Origin: Chloracidobacterium sp.
GTDB lineage: Bacteria; Acidobacteriota; Blastocatellia; Pyrinomonadales; Pyrinomonadaceae
Assembly (NCBI GenBank): GCA_016711345.1
Contig: JADJTD010000001.1
Span: forward strand, 3,536,001-3,600,000
Direction: 5' to 3'
Length of the DNA: 64,000 nucleotides
Below are positions 8,620 to 16,585 of the stretch, one piece after another. The stretch's first letter is position 1. Every line of letters begins with the position of its first letter. The notes under the pieces are model-generated. The model searched no databases. It was not told the DNA's origin and saw nothing but the letters and a program-made list of their open reading frames with translations. Made by a program: the position numbers and the translations under genes.

Positions 8620-9729
8620 ATGCACGGCACGCCTTTTTCCCGGATCACCATTTTATTTGTAATTTGCACAGTTTTATTGTGTCAAAGCCTTTTTGGGCAA
8701 AAAAAAGCGGGCGCTGAGATCGATGTTGCCAAATGCTGGTCTTATCCGTTGGGCGACTTGGCGGGTGATCAGATTGCCGCAGACGATAGCCGAGTGTTTT
8801 TGGGCCTGAATGGCGCGAGGATCGAAGCTCTATCGCGAGACGGCAAGAAGATTTGGTCGTCAGAATTTGGCGGGGAGATCAGCTCTAATATCATCGCCAC
8901 CGATGGAAGTTTGTTTTTTGCAACCTCAGAAGTTGCGGGTGAAACGTCAAAATCGAGCGGAAGCAAGCTTCGCTGGGTTAGCAAAGATACAGGCATTACA
9001 AATTGGACCATGACACTGCCTGACACTGATCGACATTATCTCGGCTTGTTTAACGGAGCCGTTATCGTTGTGTCAAAAAATGGTGCGCTCGATGCGATAG
9101 ATGTAAGGAGCGGAAAAGTGGAGTGGACCAGACAAATCGCAGAAGGATTTGTCGGAGAACCGTCGTTCACCGCATCAAGTGTGATGTTGGCGACAACGGG
9201 TAAGCAGATTTTAGACGTTTCACTAAAAAATGGTGAGATCAATTCAGTGCGAAAGTTTCCATTTGCCGTGACGGCGCTGAGTGCGGCGGAAAATTATGTG
9301 TTGATTCTCGGAGACGAACGAGGAAACGTTTCAGCATCGAATGGAGGTGATAAGCCGATCTGGACGTTCAAAACAGGGGGTGAGATATCAAAAGTCTCCG
9401 CTTTTGACGGACATGTTCTGGTTGCGTCCCATGATAATTTTGTTTATTTTCTTTCTTCCAGAAACGGCGGACGCATTTGGAAAAAACGTCTCTCCGGCCG
9501 TATCGGACAAATATCGAGAGTGACGGAACGCTTCGCCTTGATCTCCAGTTTTGAAGAACGAGAGGCGGTGCTGACAGACATTGCAAACGGACGAGTCGCC
9601 GGCCGCATTGTTTTTGGCGAGAATGAGAGCCTTGTTGCACGTCCTATCGCTGCGAACGGATTGATCTTCGTGCTTACCAATACGGCAGCTTACAGCTACA
9701 GCCTAAACGGATGTCCGCAGAACAAATAA
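8620..9729 (+). CDS. Secreted PQQ-like beta-propeller protein
   Basis: A 369-residue exported protein. An N-terminal signal peptide (hydrophobic ITILFVICTVLLC, ending near GQKKA) precedes repeated blades of the type 'DGKKIWSSEFGG', 'SGKVEWTRQI', 'GDKPIWTFKTGG', 'NGGRIWKKRLSG'. These W-containing repeats are those of PQQ-dehydrogenase/BamB-like propellers. It could be a BamB-type outer-membrane assembly factor or a general binding scaffold; no lipobox is seen, which argues against a classical BamB. It is flanked by convergent DUF465, so is probably monocistronic. Confidence 0.75.
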   Translation: MHGTPFSRITILFVICTVLLCQSLFGQKKAGAEIDVAKCWSYPLGDLAGDQIAADDSRVFLGLNGARIEALSRDGKKIWSSEFGGEISSNIIATDGSLFFATSEVAGETSKSSGSKLRWVSKDTGITNWTMTLPDTDRHYLGLFNGAVIVVSKNGALDAIDVRSGKVEWTRQIAEGFVGEPSFTASSVMLATTGKQILDVSLKNGEINSVRKFPFAVTALSAAENYVLILGDERGNVSASNGGDKPIWTFKTGGEISKVSAFDGHVLVASHDNFVYFLSSRNGGRIWKKRLSGRIGQISRVTERFALISSFEEREAVLTDIANGRVAGRIVFGENESLVARPIAANGLIFVLTNTAAYSYSLNGCPQNK

Positions 9730-9798
9730 AGGCAGCCTCAAGGCCAATAAGCCTGCAGACTGCCTGTTTAAAATAAATTTAGCAGCGAAGTTCGTTCC

Positions 9799-10029
9799 TT
9801 AGTGTGAAACGGCTTGCTGCTCCAGAATCGCGTAGATCTCGTCTTTTATTGCTAATTTTTTTTTCTTAAGAGTAACTTCCTCCAACTGTTCGTCTTCGCT
9901 TGGGTATGAAAGATGGGCCAGTTCGTTCAATCTCGCTTCGAAACCCTGATGCTGATGAACAAGATCTCGGAATACTGCATTGCTCTTTATCAGTTCATCT
10001 CTCACCGGATCCGCTGTTGACATGTCCAT
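9799..10029 (-). CDS. YdcH/DUF465 family small protein
   Basis: A 76-residue helical protein matching DUF465 (YdcH): the pattern H(Q)GFEARLNEL in the middle and the terminal LKKKKLAIKDEIYAIL, where the family has LKkkKLalKDEI. Function in the cell is unknown. The start at 10029 is supported by GAGG about 14 bases upstream; a second ATG two codons later is possible. It stands alone, separated from rimI by about 100 AT-rich bases. Confidence 0.8.
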   Translation of the reverse strand: MDMSTADPVRDELIKSNAVFRDLVHQHQGFEARLNELAHLSYPSEDEQLEEVTLKKKKLAIKDEIYAILEQQAVSH

Positions 10030-10132
10030 ATGGCGTTTGTCCTCACTTTTTCAAAAAATTTGGGCCCGATGGCGTAATTTAACAATTTCGTAACCGGGTT
10101 AAGTCCAATTCTAGACCTAATTAATTAAATAA

Positions 10133-10630
10133 TCAAGCGGATTCTTTTTTCAATGTTAGTTTCATTAAAAGGGCGTGTTCCCGAGGGTTTTCATAAAAAT
10201 ACTGACGTGTTTGAACGCGATCGAAACCGTTTTTTTCGTAGAAGGCAATAGCCTGATAATTGGATTCACGAACTTCCAACCATATATTTGCTACTTTCTT
10301 TTCACGACAGGCCTCAGTAAACGCATCGATTAATAACTGGCCCAACCCATTTCGTTGTTCACTTTCCGATATTGCAATATTGTATATTTCGGCGTCCGTG
10401 ACGATCTCAATCACCCCAGCGGGCACAAGACGGCCAACGACGAAGCCGATCGTAGAATTGTTACCGGCTTCGAGACGCAACATTACCGAATCGGGATTCT
10501 TCATTTCGTCGAGATAACTCTGCGCCGACCAATGGCTCAGGTTGGTTTCTTCAGCAATGCGGATGAGGTCAGCGATGTGTGAGGTTTCGACGGGGCGGAT
10601 CCGTAAGATGTCTTGATTATCGGCGACCAT
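10133..10630 (-). CDS. rimI: Ribosomal protein S18 alanine N-acetyltransferase (GNAT)
   Basis: A 165-residue GNAT acetyltransferase. It shows the acetyl-CoA-binding core YNIAISESEQRNGLGQLL and the RimI-type segment IWLEVRESNYQAIAFYEKNGF with a C-terminal YYENPREHALLM-like strand. RimI acetylates the N-terminal alanine of ribosomal protein S18. I start at the ATG at 10630 rather than the longer in-frame start at 10696, because the latter would overlap tsaB by 53 bases and add a non-family N-terminus. The rimI-tsaB pairing is common in bacteria and supports the call. Confidence 0.88.
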   Translation of the reverse strand: MVADNQDILRIRPVETSHIADLIRIAEETNLSHWSAQSYLDEMKNPDSVMLRLEAGNNSTIGFVVGRLVPAGVIEIVTDAEIYNIAISESEQRNGLGQLLIDAFTEACREKKVANIWLEVRESNYQAIAFYEKNGFDRVQTRQYFYENPREHALLMKLTLKKESA

Positions 10631-10643
10631 TTTTTTGAGTTTC

Positions 10644-11273
10644 TTAAAAGCTTTTGCTGACAAAAATTGGCTCAGATACGATCCCTTGATATTCACAACA
10701 GATCAAGCCAATAGCATAGGCGATATTATCGCCAAAATTTATTATGTGTCCTTGCTGTTCAGTCTTGTAGTAAAGTGCGGAGTGTAAGACGAAAGTTACA
10801 TTTGTTTCGTTTTGCAGTAATGAGAGAAACGCATCTTCCGGCATCGTATGTGGTTCATCGAGGACATAGATCTTTTTGCCCTGCTTTTGAAATGACTGTA
10901 AACAGACCGCCTTACGGCCCATCGGAATTGCGGTAGTCACTTTATTTTTTGTTTGCAAAAACGCCATAGCCTTTAGCGCCGACCGGCTGGACATTGCGAT
11001 CCCAAGGCCAGCTTTCATGCCCAACGCTGTGGCAATACCAATCCGTATTCCAGTAAAACTTCCCGGTCCGGCTGAAACGGCTATCATATTGATCTCTTGT
11101 CGATCGATATCATTTGCCGTGAGCATAGCGTCTATGTTGACGAGCAGGTCTTCGGCTTTTGAGACATCTGACTTCCCTATCCAGTTCGCAACTTCGACGC
11201 CATCTCGGAGCAAAGAGATACTGCCGCCGCAAATAGCGGATTCGATGGCAAGAACGATTTGTGATTTAGTCAA
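10644..11273 (-). CDS. tsaB: tRNA t6A37 threonylcarbamoyl transferase component TsaB
   Basis: A 209-residue TsaB, the non-catalytic partner of TsaD in making t6A37 on tRNAs. Motifs: LAIESAICGGSISLL at the N-terminus and the highly typical AVSAGPGSFTGIRIGIATALGMK. The start is a TTG at 11273 that overlaps the TGA stop of the upstream nucleotidyltransferase gene, implying translational coupling. It is therefore likely transcribed with the PqqD/nucleotidyltransferase cassette as well as with rimI. Confidence 0.92.
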   Translation of the reverse strand: MTKSQIVLAIESAICGGSISLLRDGVEVANWIGKSDVSKAEDLLVNIDAMLTANDIDRQEINMIAVSAGPGSFTGIRIGIATALGMKAGLGIAMSSRSALKAMAFLQTKNKVTTAIPMGRKAVCLQSFQKQGKKIYVLDEPHTMPEDAFLSLLQNETNVTFVLHSALYYKTEQQGHIINFGDNIAYAIGLICCEYQGIVSEPIFVSKSF

Positions 11274-12160
11274 TTAGGCCTCCTGAAAATCGAACTTGAC
11301 ACACGTTTAAAGGAAGGCACTATTCGTTGGAAAAAACTGCCGAGCTGATAGAACAAGCGGGTTTTTGCATCAAAGCTGCCTTCTAACTGGACAGTTGCCC
11401 AGATAGGGTTTGGCCGCAGTCGTCTTGGAATTTGCATTAAGAACATTTTTGGATCGTGAATAACTGTCTCCAACGGCATAAACCGTGTTTCGTTCGCCCA
11501 TTCTTTTTCCAGCGCTTTGATAAGCCACGAAGGTAGATTTTTCGCTTCGTCTCTGATAGGCGTATCGTCAAGATCGAGTCCAAGATAATGATGTGCAAGC
11601 CCGATTGTGCATATGAGCCAACGGCGTCGGCGTTCGCTTACCGTATTCAAGAAACGGTCCCAGTCGAAATCCGGAGAGCGTCCGATGATGCAATAGTAAA
11701 AATCCCAAAGCCTCTCTTTGCGTGCTCCGCCGTCGGTCAGCCAATGGACGATTAGAACGCGCATGTGATCTTCCTCTCGCAGAACACGAATGCTGCCGCC
11801 CTCAACCTCACGCAATTGCGAATGGGTAAAAAGGTCATTCCACGCAACCGTATCGAGATGACGAAGTTCGCGGTGAAGATCGATGGCAAGTCCGTTAGCA
11901 GCGGCAGATCTGGCGATCTTATCTGCAGCTTCAAAATCATCAGATGACACGGCGAGGTCCATATCGATAGAAGCTCGTGAGCCTGCTTCGGGATAAAAGC
12001 GAGCTACGGCTAACCCCTTAATAAGGACAGGCTCAATGCCCGCTTCTCGCATCAGCGAAAACGCCTGCACGGCCCGCATCTCCATCGCTTTTTTCTGAAG
12101 GATGTACCAGCGGGAAGGATCACGAATCTCTTGTACAGCATCTGTTTGCGTTTCGCTCAC
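11270..12160 (-). CDS. Nucleotidyltransferase-like protein (NTP_transf_5 type)
   Basis: A 296-residue protein with the core of the NTP_transf_5 family: VLIKG (Lys48-Gly49), YPEAGSRASIDMDLAV with the acidic pair Asp66/Asp68. Family members sit in lasso-peptide-type and HprK/PqqD clusters and are presumed to nucleotidylate a peptide or small molecule; the real substrate is unknown. The GTG start at 12160 follows a hairpin plus T6 tract (12161-12199) and has no clear ribosome-binding site, so expression may be low or coupled. Immediate neighbours are the twin PqqD proteins upstream and tsaB downstream. Confidence 0.75.
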   Translation of the reverse strand: MSETQTDAVQEIRDPSRWYILQKKAMEMRAVQAFSLMREAGIEPVLIKGLAVARFYPEAGSRASIDMDLAVSSDDFEAADKIARSAAANGLAIDLHRELRHLDTVAWNDLFTHSQLREVEGGSIRVLREEDHMRVLIVHWLTDGGARKERLWDFYYCIIGRSPDFDWDRFLNTVSERRRRWLICTIGLAHHYLGLDLDDTPIRDEAKNLPSWLIKALEKEWANETRFMPLETVIHDPKMFLMQIPRRLRPNPIWATVQLEGSFDAKTRLFYQLGSFFQRIVPSFKRVSSSIFRRPN

Positions 12161-12199
12161 AGAAAAAAGAGTAGCAAAGATGTCTGATCTTCACTACTC
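12161..12199 (-). terminator. Hairpin plus T-tract after the second PqqD gene (attenuator candidate)
   Basis: Read on the minus strand, arms 12188-12199 and 12169-12180 (one mismatch, 7-base loop) are followed by TTTTTT. The layout is that of an intrinsic terminator placed directly before the nucleotidyltransferase GTG. It is a near copy of the hairpin at 12771-12801. Confidence 0.65.
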
Positions 12200-12224
12200 A
12201 TAGAAAATTCTCAACCAATCAATC

Positions 12225-12749
12225 TTAAATTTTTCTCGGAGCATTATTCGGAGCACAAAGACCCAAGCTATTGCAGTTGGTAGTGCTTGGACAATTTTGG
12301 TTTGGCGGAAAAGCGCACTGAGAGCTAGAAGTACACACACAGTTAGATATCGAGGCGTACGCACTTGGTGGAGCTACCAGCGATGCGATTATCGGTATGG
12401 CGGCCATTGACGCTAAACCAATTGTTTGAATAACCTTTCTACGAGATTGGCCGGAAAATCTTGGCAAAAACTTATTCTTTAAAAGCCCATTTGCACTAAG
12501 CTGATCTATTGCAAGCCAAACAAAATCTTCAGTAACTTTTCCGAGCCCTTCTGATTCGAAAAAACGAATAATGTCAGTGATCGAATTTTGACCATCACAC
12601 ATTTTCCAAATAAAAGCGGCCGAATGATTTAAACAGCATGCTCTGTTCGTTTTTAGATCGTAGACCAAAACTTCATTGTTTATTTCCTGAATTACAATAC
12701 CGCTCTGACGAGCAATCGGATTTTGCAGTCCGTTGGGATTGGTATTCAT
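12225..12749 (-). CDS. PqqD-domain protein with Tat-like signal and six-Cys tail (copy 1)
   Basis: A 174-residue protein in three parts. Residues about 15-92 form a PqqD-type domain (LVYDLKTNRACCLNHSAAFIW, CDGQNSITDI), the winged-helix fold that binds peptide substrates for modifying enzymes. Residues 102-133 look like a twin-arginine signal: SRRKVIQ, a hydrophobic stretch, then a possible cleavage site after SAYA. The tail has six cysteines (137, 139, 145, 153, 159, 165) spaced C-x-C-x5-C-x7-C-x5-C-x5-C. The start at 12749 has GGAGG six bases upstream. It is a tandem paralogue of the next gene. The function is unknown; the architecture suggests a modified or exported small Cys-rich product. 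Confidence 0.8.
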   Translation of the reverse strand: MNTNPNGLQNPIARQSGIVIQEINNEVLVYDLKTNRACCLNHSAAFIWKMCDGQNSITDIIRFFESEGLGKVTEDFVWLAIDQLSANGLLKNKFLPRFSGQSRRKVIQTIGLASMAAIPIIASLVAPPSAYASISNCVCTSSSQCAFPPNQNCPSTTNCNSLGLCAPNNAPRKI

Positions 12750-12770
12750 TTGTAGCCTCCAATGAGAAAA

Positions 12771-12801
12771 GAGTAGCAAAGACGTTTAATCTTTGCTACT
12801 C
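12771..12801 (-). terminator. Perfect 12-bp hairpin after the first PqqD gene (attenuator candidate)
   Basis: Arms 12771-12782 and 12790-12801 are perfectly complementary (GAGTAGCAAAGA) with a 7-base loop. On the minus strand the stem is followed by TTTTCT and then the ribosome-binding site of copy 1. Its sequence is shared with the hairpin after copy 1. Confidence 0.65.
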
Positions 12802-12826
12802 CCTTAGAAACTCTTAAACAATAAGT

Positions 12827-13345
12827 CTAGGATTTGCGTTGAGGAGGATTTGGTGCACATAGACCCAAATTGTTGCAGTTGGTCGTGCTCGGACAACCGG
12901 CATTCTGCTGCTCACTACACATCTGGTTTGATGTACAGACACAAGTGTTTACTCCCAATGCCTGTTTTGGAGCGACCAACGAAGCGATCACCGGCAGTGC
13001 AACCATTGAAGCCAAACCGATGGTCTTGAGGACTGTTCGGCGCGACTGGCCCTGAAATCTTGGAGCAACTTTATTCTCCAACAGGCCGTTCTCGCTCAAC
13101 TGATCGATGGCGAGCCAGACAAAATCTTCAGTGATTTTTCCGCGGCCATTGGATTCAAACTCTTTTACAATGTCCGTTACGGAATTGCTGCCGTCGCAGG
13201 ACTTCCAAATCAAAGCCGCCGATTGATTCAAACAATGGGCCTTGTTCGCGTCCATATCGTAAACCAAAACTTCGTCGGGCATTTCCTGAACCACGAGGCC
13301 GCTATTGCGAGCCATTGGATTCTGCAGACCATTAGGATTATTCAT
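12827..13345 (-). CDS. PqqD-domain protein with Tat-like signal and six-Cys tail (copy 2)
   Basis: A 172-residue paralogue of the adjacent gene with the same plan: a PqqD-type domain at about 15-92 (VLVYDMDANKAHCLNQSAAL), a twin-arginine segment SRRTVLK at 101-107 with hydrophobic core and small-residue end (QALG), and a tail with cysteines 135, 137, 143, 151, 157, 163 in exactly the same spacing. CPSTTNCNxLGLCAPN is nearly identical in the two, while the x7 loop differs. The ATG at 13345 has GGAGGAG five bases upstream. It is the first gene of its transcript, behind the promoter at 13391-13418. Confidence 0.8.
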   Translation of the reverse strand: MNNPNGLQNPMARNSGLVVQEMPDEVLVYDMDANKAHCLNQSAALIWKSCDGSNSVTDIVKEFESNGRGKITEDFVWLAIDQLSENGLLENKVAPRFQGQSRRTVLKTIGLASMVALPVIASLVAPKQALGVNTCVCTSNQMCSEQQNAGCPSTTNCNNLGLCAPNPPQRKS

Positions 13346-13390
13346 CGTCTCCTCCAGCAAAATAATATAAACAAAATTAATTACAAGGGT

Positions 13391-13418
13391 ATTCTAACCC
13401 AAATTGCACACATGTCAA
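13391..13418 (-). promoter_or_regulatory. Sigma70-type promoter of the PqqD gene pair
   Basis: Minus-strand TTGACA (13413-13418) and TAGAAT (13391-13396) with 16 bases between, about 50 bases before the start of PqqD copy 2. It would separate expression of the PqqD pair from the HprK-like gene upstream. Confidence 0.65.
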
Positions 13419-13454
13419 AGGAAGTAAAACAAACGCATTTATCATAATTCTACC

Positions 13455-14285
13455 TCAATTAGCGTTATTGTCAACGAAATTGAGGATCAAATCCGCAAAT
13501 TCCTCAGCGGCTCCTCTACGACTTCTAGCAATTATGGCACTATTTGCAATGGAATTCAAGGCGAGCATGGATAGTTTCGGATCGCGGCGCAATGGCAGGA
13601 CAAATGGCATCATCTCAAGAGAGCCTTGTCCGGGAGTCAATTTTATTGGATTCCATTCTGCTCCGGCCTCGTAGTTAGTAAAGAGAACCAGTCCAACAGG
13701 CAGCAGTTCCGTTGCGGGAACCCCGCCAATAGATTCTACGGGCAGGTCATAATGCCTGAATTCTCCATCACGGGTGCGCATCGTAATGATTCGCGGAAAG
13801 GGATGCAAAAGGCCGTCGCGGTCAAAGATAGCAAAATCGTCCGAATAGTAATCCGCACCTCTACGAACCAATTCCGTTACGATCGTGCTCTTTCCCTGAT
13901 AACTTTGCGCCGGAAATATGATGCCTTTCCCCTTCCATCCGACGGCTCCGGCGTGCATAAATACCCTATCAACGGCATGCTCGCCGATAGTGATCCGCAT
14001 AATAGCATCAAAAAACTTGAAGAACTTTTTTTTACCTCGGCACGATGCAATGCCTTCGCCATTAACAAAGAGTCTATAGGAGCTTTTAGTGCGCTCAATT
14101 TCGAACAACTGCTCTACCTTTTTTCCTTTGGCGGGCTTAATCTGGCCCACCAGAGATCTTATGGCGACACGCTCTCCTTCCTCGACCATATCCTGCACGT
14201 TACTAGTGATCTGGGCGACCACGCCATACGACTCAAATTTGAAAGGCCGGACAGATAGCGCAGCAGCAGAATTAATTGATGTCAT
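13455..14285 (-). CDS. HprK-related kinase-like protein
   Basis: A 276-residue protein resembling the HPr kinase C-domain. A P-loop variant PAQSYQGKST (residues 125-134) replaces the usual GxSGxGKST, followed by a double-Asp site YYSDDFAIFD (148-150) that matches the HprK catalytic D-D. HprK-related kinases of this kind co-occur with a PqqD protein and a nucleotidyltransferase (the so-called HprK-rel-A type system) and, in lasso-peptide clusters, phosphorylate the peptide. The gene follows the WecA-like gene by 45 bases, so it may be read from the exopolysaccharide operon. The substrate is unknown; the twin Cys-rich proteins are the obvious candidates. Confidence 0.72.
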   Translation of the reverse strand: MTSINSAAALSVRPFKFESYGVVAQITSNVQDMVEEGERVAIRSLVGQIKPAKGKKVEQLFEIERTKSSYRLFVNGEGIASCRGKKKFFKFFDAIMRITIGEHAVDRVFMHAGAVGWKGKGIIFPAQSYQGKSTIVTELVRRGADYYSDDFAIFDRDGLLHPFPRIITMRTRDGEFRHYDLPVESIGGVPATELLPVGLVLFTNYEAGAEWNPIKLTPGQGSLEMMPFVLPLRRDPKLSMLALNSIANSAIIARSRRGAAEEFADLILNFVDNNAN

Positions 14286-14330
14286 AAAATTATTTTGAAT
14301 TTTACATTCTTAAATCAGCGAGATAATTAT

Positions 14331-15347
14331 CTATGCTAACACGCCCCTTTTCGCCAGGAAAACCAGCAACGCTCCTGTCAGAATTATAACTACCGGCAGG
14401 ATCGCAACCTCGATGTCTTGCCTGAATTCCACCGATAGCAAAATGAACAGGCTGAGAACTGATGCCAGTATCCCGTAAAATATCGTTACGCGGCGGTGCG
14501 ATAGTCCCGACAATGTGAGCCTTTGAAAGAGATGTTCGCGATGTGCCTGCCAAATTTTTTCACCGCGAACGGCACGCCGCAGAATTGTAACAACCGAATC
14601 GAACAGAAAGAACCACACGAACAGCACCGCCGCGATCGGTAGCAGATCAGGGTTTTTACTCGCTTTTACTCTCGCAATAAGCGGCAGTGATGCGAACGTA
14701 AATCCGAGAAATGCACTGCCAACGTCACCCATAAATATTTTCGCCGGATTCCAGTTGTGGATCAAAAATCCCCAGCTTGCTGCTGCGATGACTCCGCTAA
14801 AAAGAAATATCGAAGGCATCTGTAGGATGTAGCCAAGCACAAGCCAACCGACGCCGGCGATTACCGCTTGTAAACCTGCAAGTCCGTCGATGCCATCCAT
14901 GAAGTTGTATGAATTCACCATCCACACGATCCATATGAATGTCAGGACGTAGCCAAAATTTCCGAGATTGATATGGCCGAGCATTGATATGCCGTGCCAT
15001 GTATCGACGTCGAGAATCAATAGGAAAGCAGCTATGCTGTGGACCAAGAGACGCCAAGGAAATGCAATAGAGTAAATATCGTCGAGGAAACTGACCAAAG
15101 CGATCATCAAAGCGCCGCAAAAATATCCCCATGAAAATGTGCCGGGGAGATACAGCGAAATAAGAACGTAGGCAATCAGGCTAATTATGACAATTACGAG
15201 TCCGCCACCGTGTGGCATTGGTTCGGTGTGAGAGCTGCGTTCGTTGGGAATCGCAAAGACCTCGTTTTTTTCGCTCCAGCGCAGGTAATAACCGACGCCG
15301 ATATACGACGCGGCAAGCATTACCAAAAACATAACGAGATCGATCAT
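14331..15347 (-). CDS. Polyprenyl-phosphate sugar-1-phosphate transferase (MraY/WecA family)
   Basis: A 338-residue multi-span membrane enzyme, probably loading the first sugar of the exopolysaccharide repeat onto undecaprenyl phosphate. Family motifs: the DD-type FLDDIYSI, NSYNFMDGIDGLAG, NWNPAKIFMGDVGSAFLG and the C-terminal HREHLFQRL loop. About ten membrane segments are visible. Its place directly after the WbuB-like transferase and WecB-like epimerase suggests it starts a repeat whose early residues are N-acetylated amino sugars. Confidence 0.88.
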   Translation of the reverse strand: MIDLVMFLVMLAASYIGVGYYLRWSEKNEVFAIPNERSSHTEPMPHGGGLVIVIISLIAYVLISLYLPGTFSWGYFCGALMIALVSFLDDIYSIAFPWRLLVHSIAAFLLILDVDTWHGISMLGHINLGNFGYVLTFIWIVWMVNSYNFMDGIDGLAGLQAVIAGVGWLVLGYILQMPSIFLFSGVIAAASWGFLIHNWNPAKIFMGDVGSAFLGFTFASLPLIARVKASKNPDLLPIAAVLFVWFFLFDSVVTILRRAVRGEKIWQAHREHLFQRLTLSGLSHRRVTIFYGILASVLSLFILLSVEFRQDIEVAILPVVIILTGALLVFLAKRGVLA

Positions 15348-15352
15348 TCTGT

Positions 15353-16585
15353 CTAAACTAATTCGTTCCTATATTTTGCCACGGCATCGAGCAAAGAGTA
15401 TTTTGCGACCGCCGCTTTGTGGGCACGCTCACCCATTTCACCGAGCTTGTCGCGGTCCTCAAATATCTGCAAGATGGCGTTCGTCAAATCGTGAGTTTTG
15501 CCGGGATCGACATACTTTCCAATTCCCTCTTCGTCGATCACTTGGGCCAACTCTGAACCTTGCTCAGTCAACGCAAGGATCGGCTTGCCCGCAGCCATAA
15601 TATTATAAGTGCGGCTTGGCATCGCCGTACCCAACATTCCATTTATCAATGCGATCAATCCAACATCGCAGGCGTTTAGGAATACGATCTGTTGGCCACG
15701 TGGAAGATAATTGAGAACAGAAACATTCGTTAATGATCTATCGCGAACCTGATCTTCGACCCATTTTTTCTTAACGCCGGCACCAATGAAAAGAAAGTGA
15801 ATTTCTTGATGATCGCGGAGTTGCTCTGCCGAACTAATGATCGTTTCGACATCGGTCGGATGGCCGATGTTGCCCGCATACAAAAGGACAAATTTATCCG
15901 AAATACCAAGATCCTTCAAAAGCTGATTACTTTCTCTTGGCGTCGGGTGAATTGTTTCGAGGTCGGCCCAGTTTGGAATCGTCACAATTGGAATGTCGAG
16001 TCCGGCTGTCTTTCGCTCGAAAAGCTCTTTCATGTCACGGCCCATGACAATTATTTTTGCAGCATATTTGTAAACCCAGCGATTGAAGAAATTGATGGTG
16101 CTGACGGCCAGCGAATTTTTCCGCAACGCACCGACAGCGATGAGAATTTCCGGATAGCTGTCCTGAACTAAAACCGTGTAACTTGCTCCGCGCAATAGCG
16201 AGGCAAACGCGGTCGTTACCGGCATCGTCGGCGGAGCCGTTACAACGAGAATTTGATCGCCTTTTCGAAAGCGTTTCAGCGAATTATAAAACATCGCGAC
16301 GCCGATCGTGAACATATTGAACAGACGATAGAGCATCACATTTTTGTCTAACGTTGTCGCAGCCGCACGGAAAATTTCGACGCCATTGCGGACTTCTCTT
16401 TTTGGTGCTCTCATGCCGCGAGACATGTGCTTCGGCTGTCCGCATAAAACCTTGACATCGAAATTTTCAGCGAGTCCTTCAGCGATCGACGTGAGATAAT
16501 ATCCGGTGGAAATCTCCTCAGGATAATAAACCTCAGTCAAAATCCATAGCCGTCTTAGTTGTGTTTCTTTCTTGCTGCCAATCAC
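15353..16585 (-). CDS. GT4 glycosyltransferase, WbuB-like
   Basis: A 410-residue cytoplasmic glycosyltransferase with two Rossmann domains. The N-terminal ILTEVYYPEEISTGYYLTSI and C-terminal GxxE-type region (MPSRTYNIMAAGKPILAL) resemble the WbuB group, some of whose members transfer an L-aminodeoxysugar to undecaprenyl-PP-sugar. The start overlaps the wecB-like stop by four bases (ATGA), so it is coupled to the synthesis gene of the presumed UDP-L-amino sugar. The acceptor and donor are inferred from context. Confidence 0.8.
   Translation of the reverse strand: MIGSKKETQLRRLWILTEVYYPEEISTGYYLTSIAEGLAENFDVKVLCGQPKHMSRGMRAPKREVRNGVEIFRAAATTLDKNVMLYRLFNMFTIGVAMFYNSLKRFRKGDQILVVTAPPTMPVTTAFASLLRGASYTVLVQDSYPEILIAVGALRKNSLAVSTINFFNRWVYKYAAKIIVMGRDMKELFERKTAGLDIPIVTIPNWADLETIHPTPRESNQLLKDLGISDKFVLLYAGNIGHPTDVETIISSAEQLRDHQEIHFLFIGAGVKKKWVEDQVRDRSLTNVSVLNYLPRGQQIVFLNACDVGLIALINGMLGTAMPSRTYNIMAAGKPILALTEQGSELAQVIDEEGIGKYVDPGKTHDLTNAILQIFEDRDKLGEMGERAHKAAVAKYSLLDAVAKYRNELV

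Noticed and set aside
9730..9790. Terminator between the propeller gene and DUF465 gene
   Set aside because: Only a 6-bp AGGCAG/CTGCCT pair is present with a long loop, too weak to call.
13626..14258. 210-residue ORF in the plus strand
   Set aside because: Antisense shadow of the HprK-like gene.
11270..14285. Classical lasso-peptide cluster
   Set aside because: No asparagine-synthetase-like cyclase and no transglutaminase-type B2 protease are in the window; the PqqD domain is fused to the Cys tail instead.
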